Origin: Glaciimonas sp.
GTDB taxonomy: Bacteria > Pseudomonadota > Gammaproteobacteria > Burkholderiales > Burkholderiaceae_D
Direction: 5' to 3'
NCBI GenBank assembly: GCA_012927625.1
Contig: JABBOV010000014.1
Span: 85,250-149,249 of the forward strand
Length of the DNA: 64,000 nt
A program made the translations under genes and the position numbers. Below the pieces are notes generated by a model that saw only the letters and a list, made by a program, of their open reading frames with translations, was not told where the DNA came from and made no database searches. Shown piece after piece: positions 63,919-64,000 of this stretch; position 1 is the stretch's first letter, and each line of letters opens with the position of its first letter.

Positions 63919-64000
63919 TATAGTGCGGCTCCTGTTGCGAGACGGGGGTAGTTGGGAGGAAAAGTGGTGTAGCAAGTTGACGCAAATTTACAAAACGCGG

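Overview
The window reads as chromosomal DNA of a betaproteobacterium of the order Burkholderiales, most likely near Oxalobacteraceae (Herminiimonas, Janthinobacterium, Collimonas type). This is inferred from the trpEGDC-gph-rpe-apaG-mltA neighbourhood, the UbiH-like hydroxylase, the DUF5666 lipoprotein and the TRAP/DctS-DctR cluster; no rRNA or other species marker is present.

Layout. 1-4.7 kb: a C4-dicarboxylate-type TRAP transporter (dctP, dctQ, start of dctM) divergent from its two-component system dctS-dctR. 4.7-8.8 kb: a QseBC/PmrAB-like two-component system and a DUF5666 lipoprotein, each preceded by the same CTTAAG-N5-CTTAAG box. 8.9-11.5 kb: cysB beside the wreck of a sulfate ABC operon (cysT-cysW fused, cysA gutted). 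12-17.2 kb: a predicted TonB-dependent metal uptake operon (hupE, hupE remnant, tonB, exbB, exbD, outer membrane receptor). 17.5-20.4 kb: a truncated and an intact metallo-beta-lactamase-fold protein, a LysR regulator and a GMC-oxidoreductase scar. 20.4-22.4 kb: a degenerate IS66. 22.9-23.8 kb: cysK. 24.2-36.0 kb: an accessory block bounded by a 42-bp direct repeat and IS21/IS66 debris, with a quinoprotein dehydrogenase, a bo3-type quinol oxidase (cyoABC-[cyoD']-CDF-cyoD), a Na+/H+ antiporter and a frameshifted Ca2+/H+ antiporter. 36.7-44.2 kb: an RND efflux operon (tetR, membrane fusion protein, pump, pcm, rhodanese, tolC). 44.8-50.7 kb: a nested tRNA-Phe island with a [4Fe-4S] photolyase, DUF2256 and a cryptochrome/photolyase, and nearest the tRNA a regulator-like HTH/GHKL-ATPase/DUF4325 gene plus a Dam methylase scrap. 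50.8-55.3 kb: ubiH-like, dsbC, DUF3429 and an M61 peptidase. 55.5-64 kb: trpC, trpD, trpG, trpE, gph, rpe, then apaG, a small membrane protein, mltA and an enoyl-CoA hydratase.

Three themes stand out. (1) Between about 10 and 36 kb many genes keep their two ends but have lost the middle (cysA, cysT-cysW, a second hupE, a GMC oxidoreductase, tnpB and tnpC of one IS66, tnpC of another). (2) Two families of intergenic repeats are scattered through the window: GTAG-headed palindromic doublets (REP/RAYT style, six loci) and an AT-rich element of about 65 bp ending in ATACTCC-like sequence (seven loci). (3) The 3' half of tRNA-Phe is present three times and marks two nested islands; the inner one carries a gene whose upstream region holds two identical 17-bp palindromes 47 bp apart. 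That inner island is the best candidate for an undescribed system.
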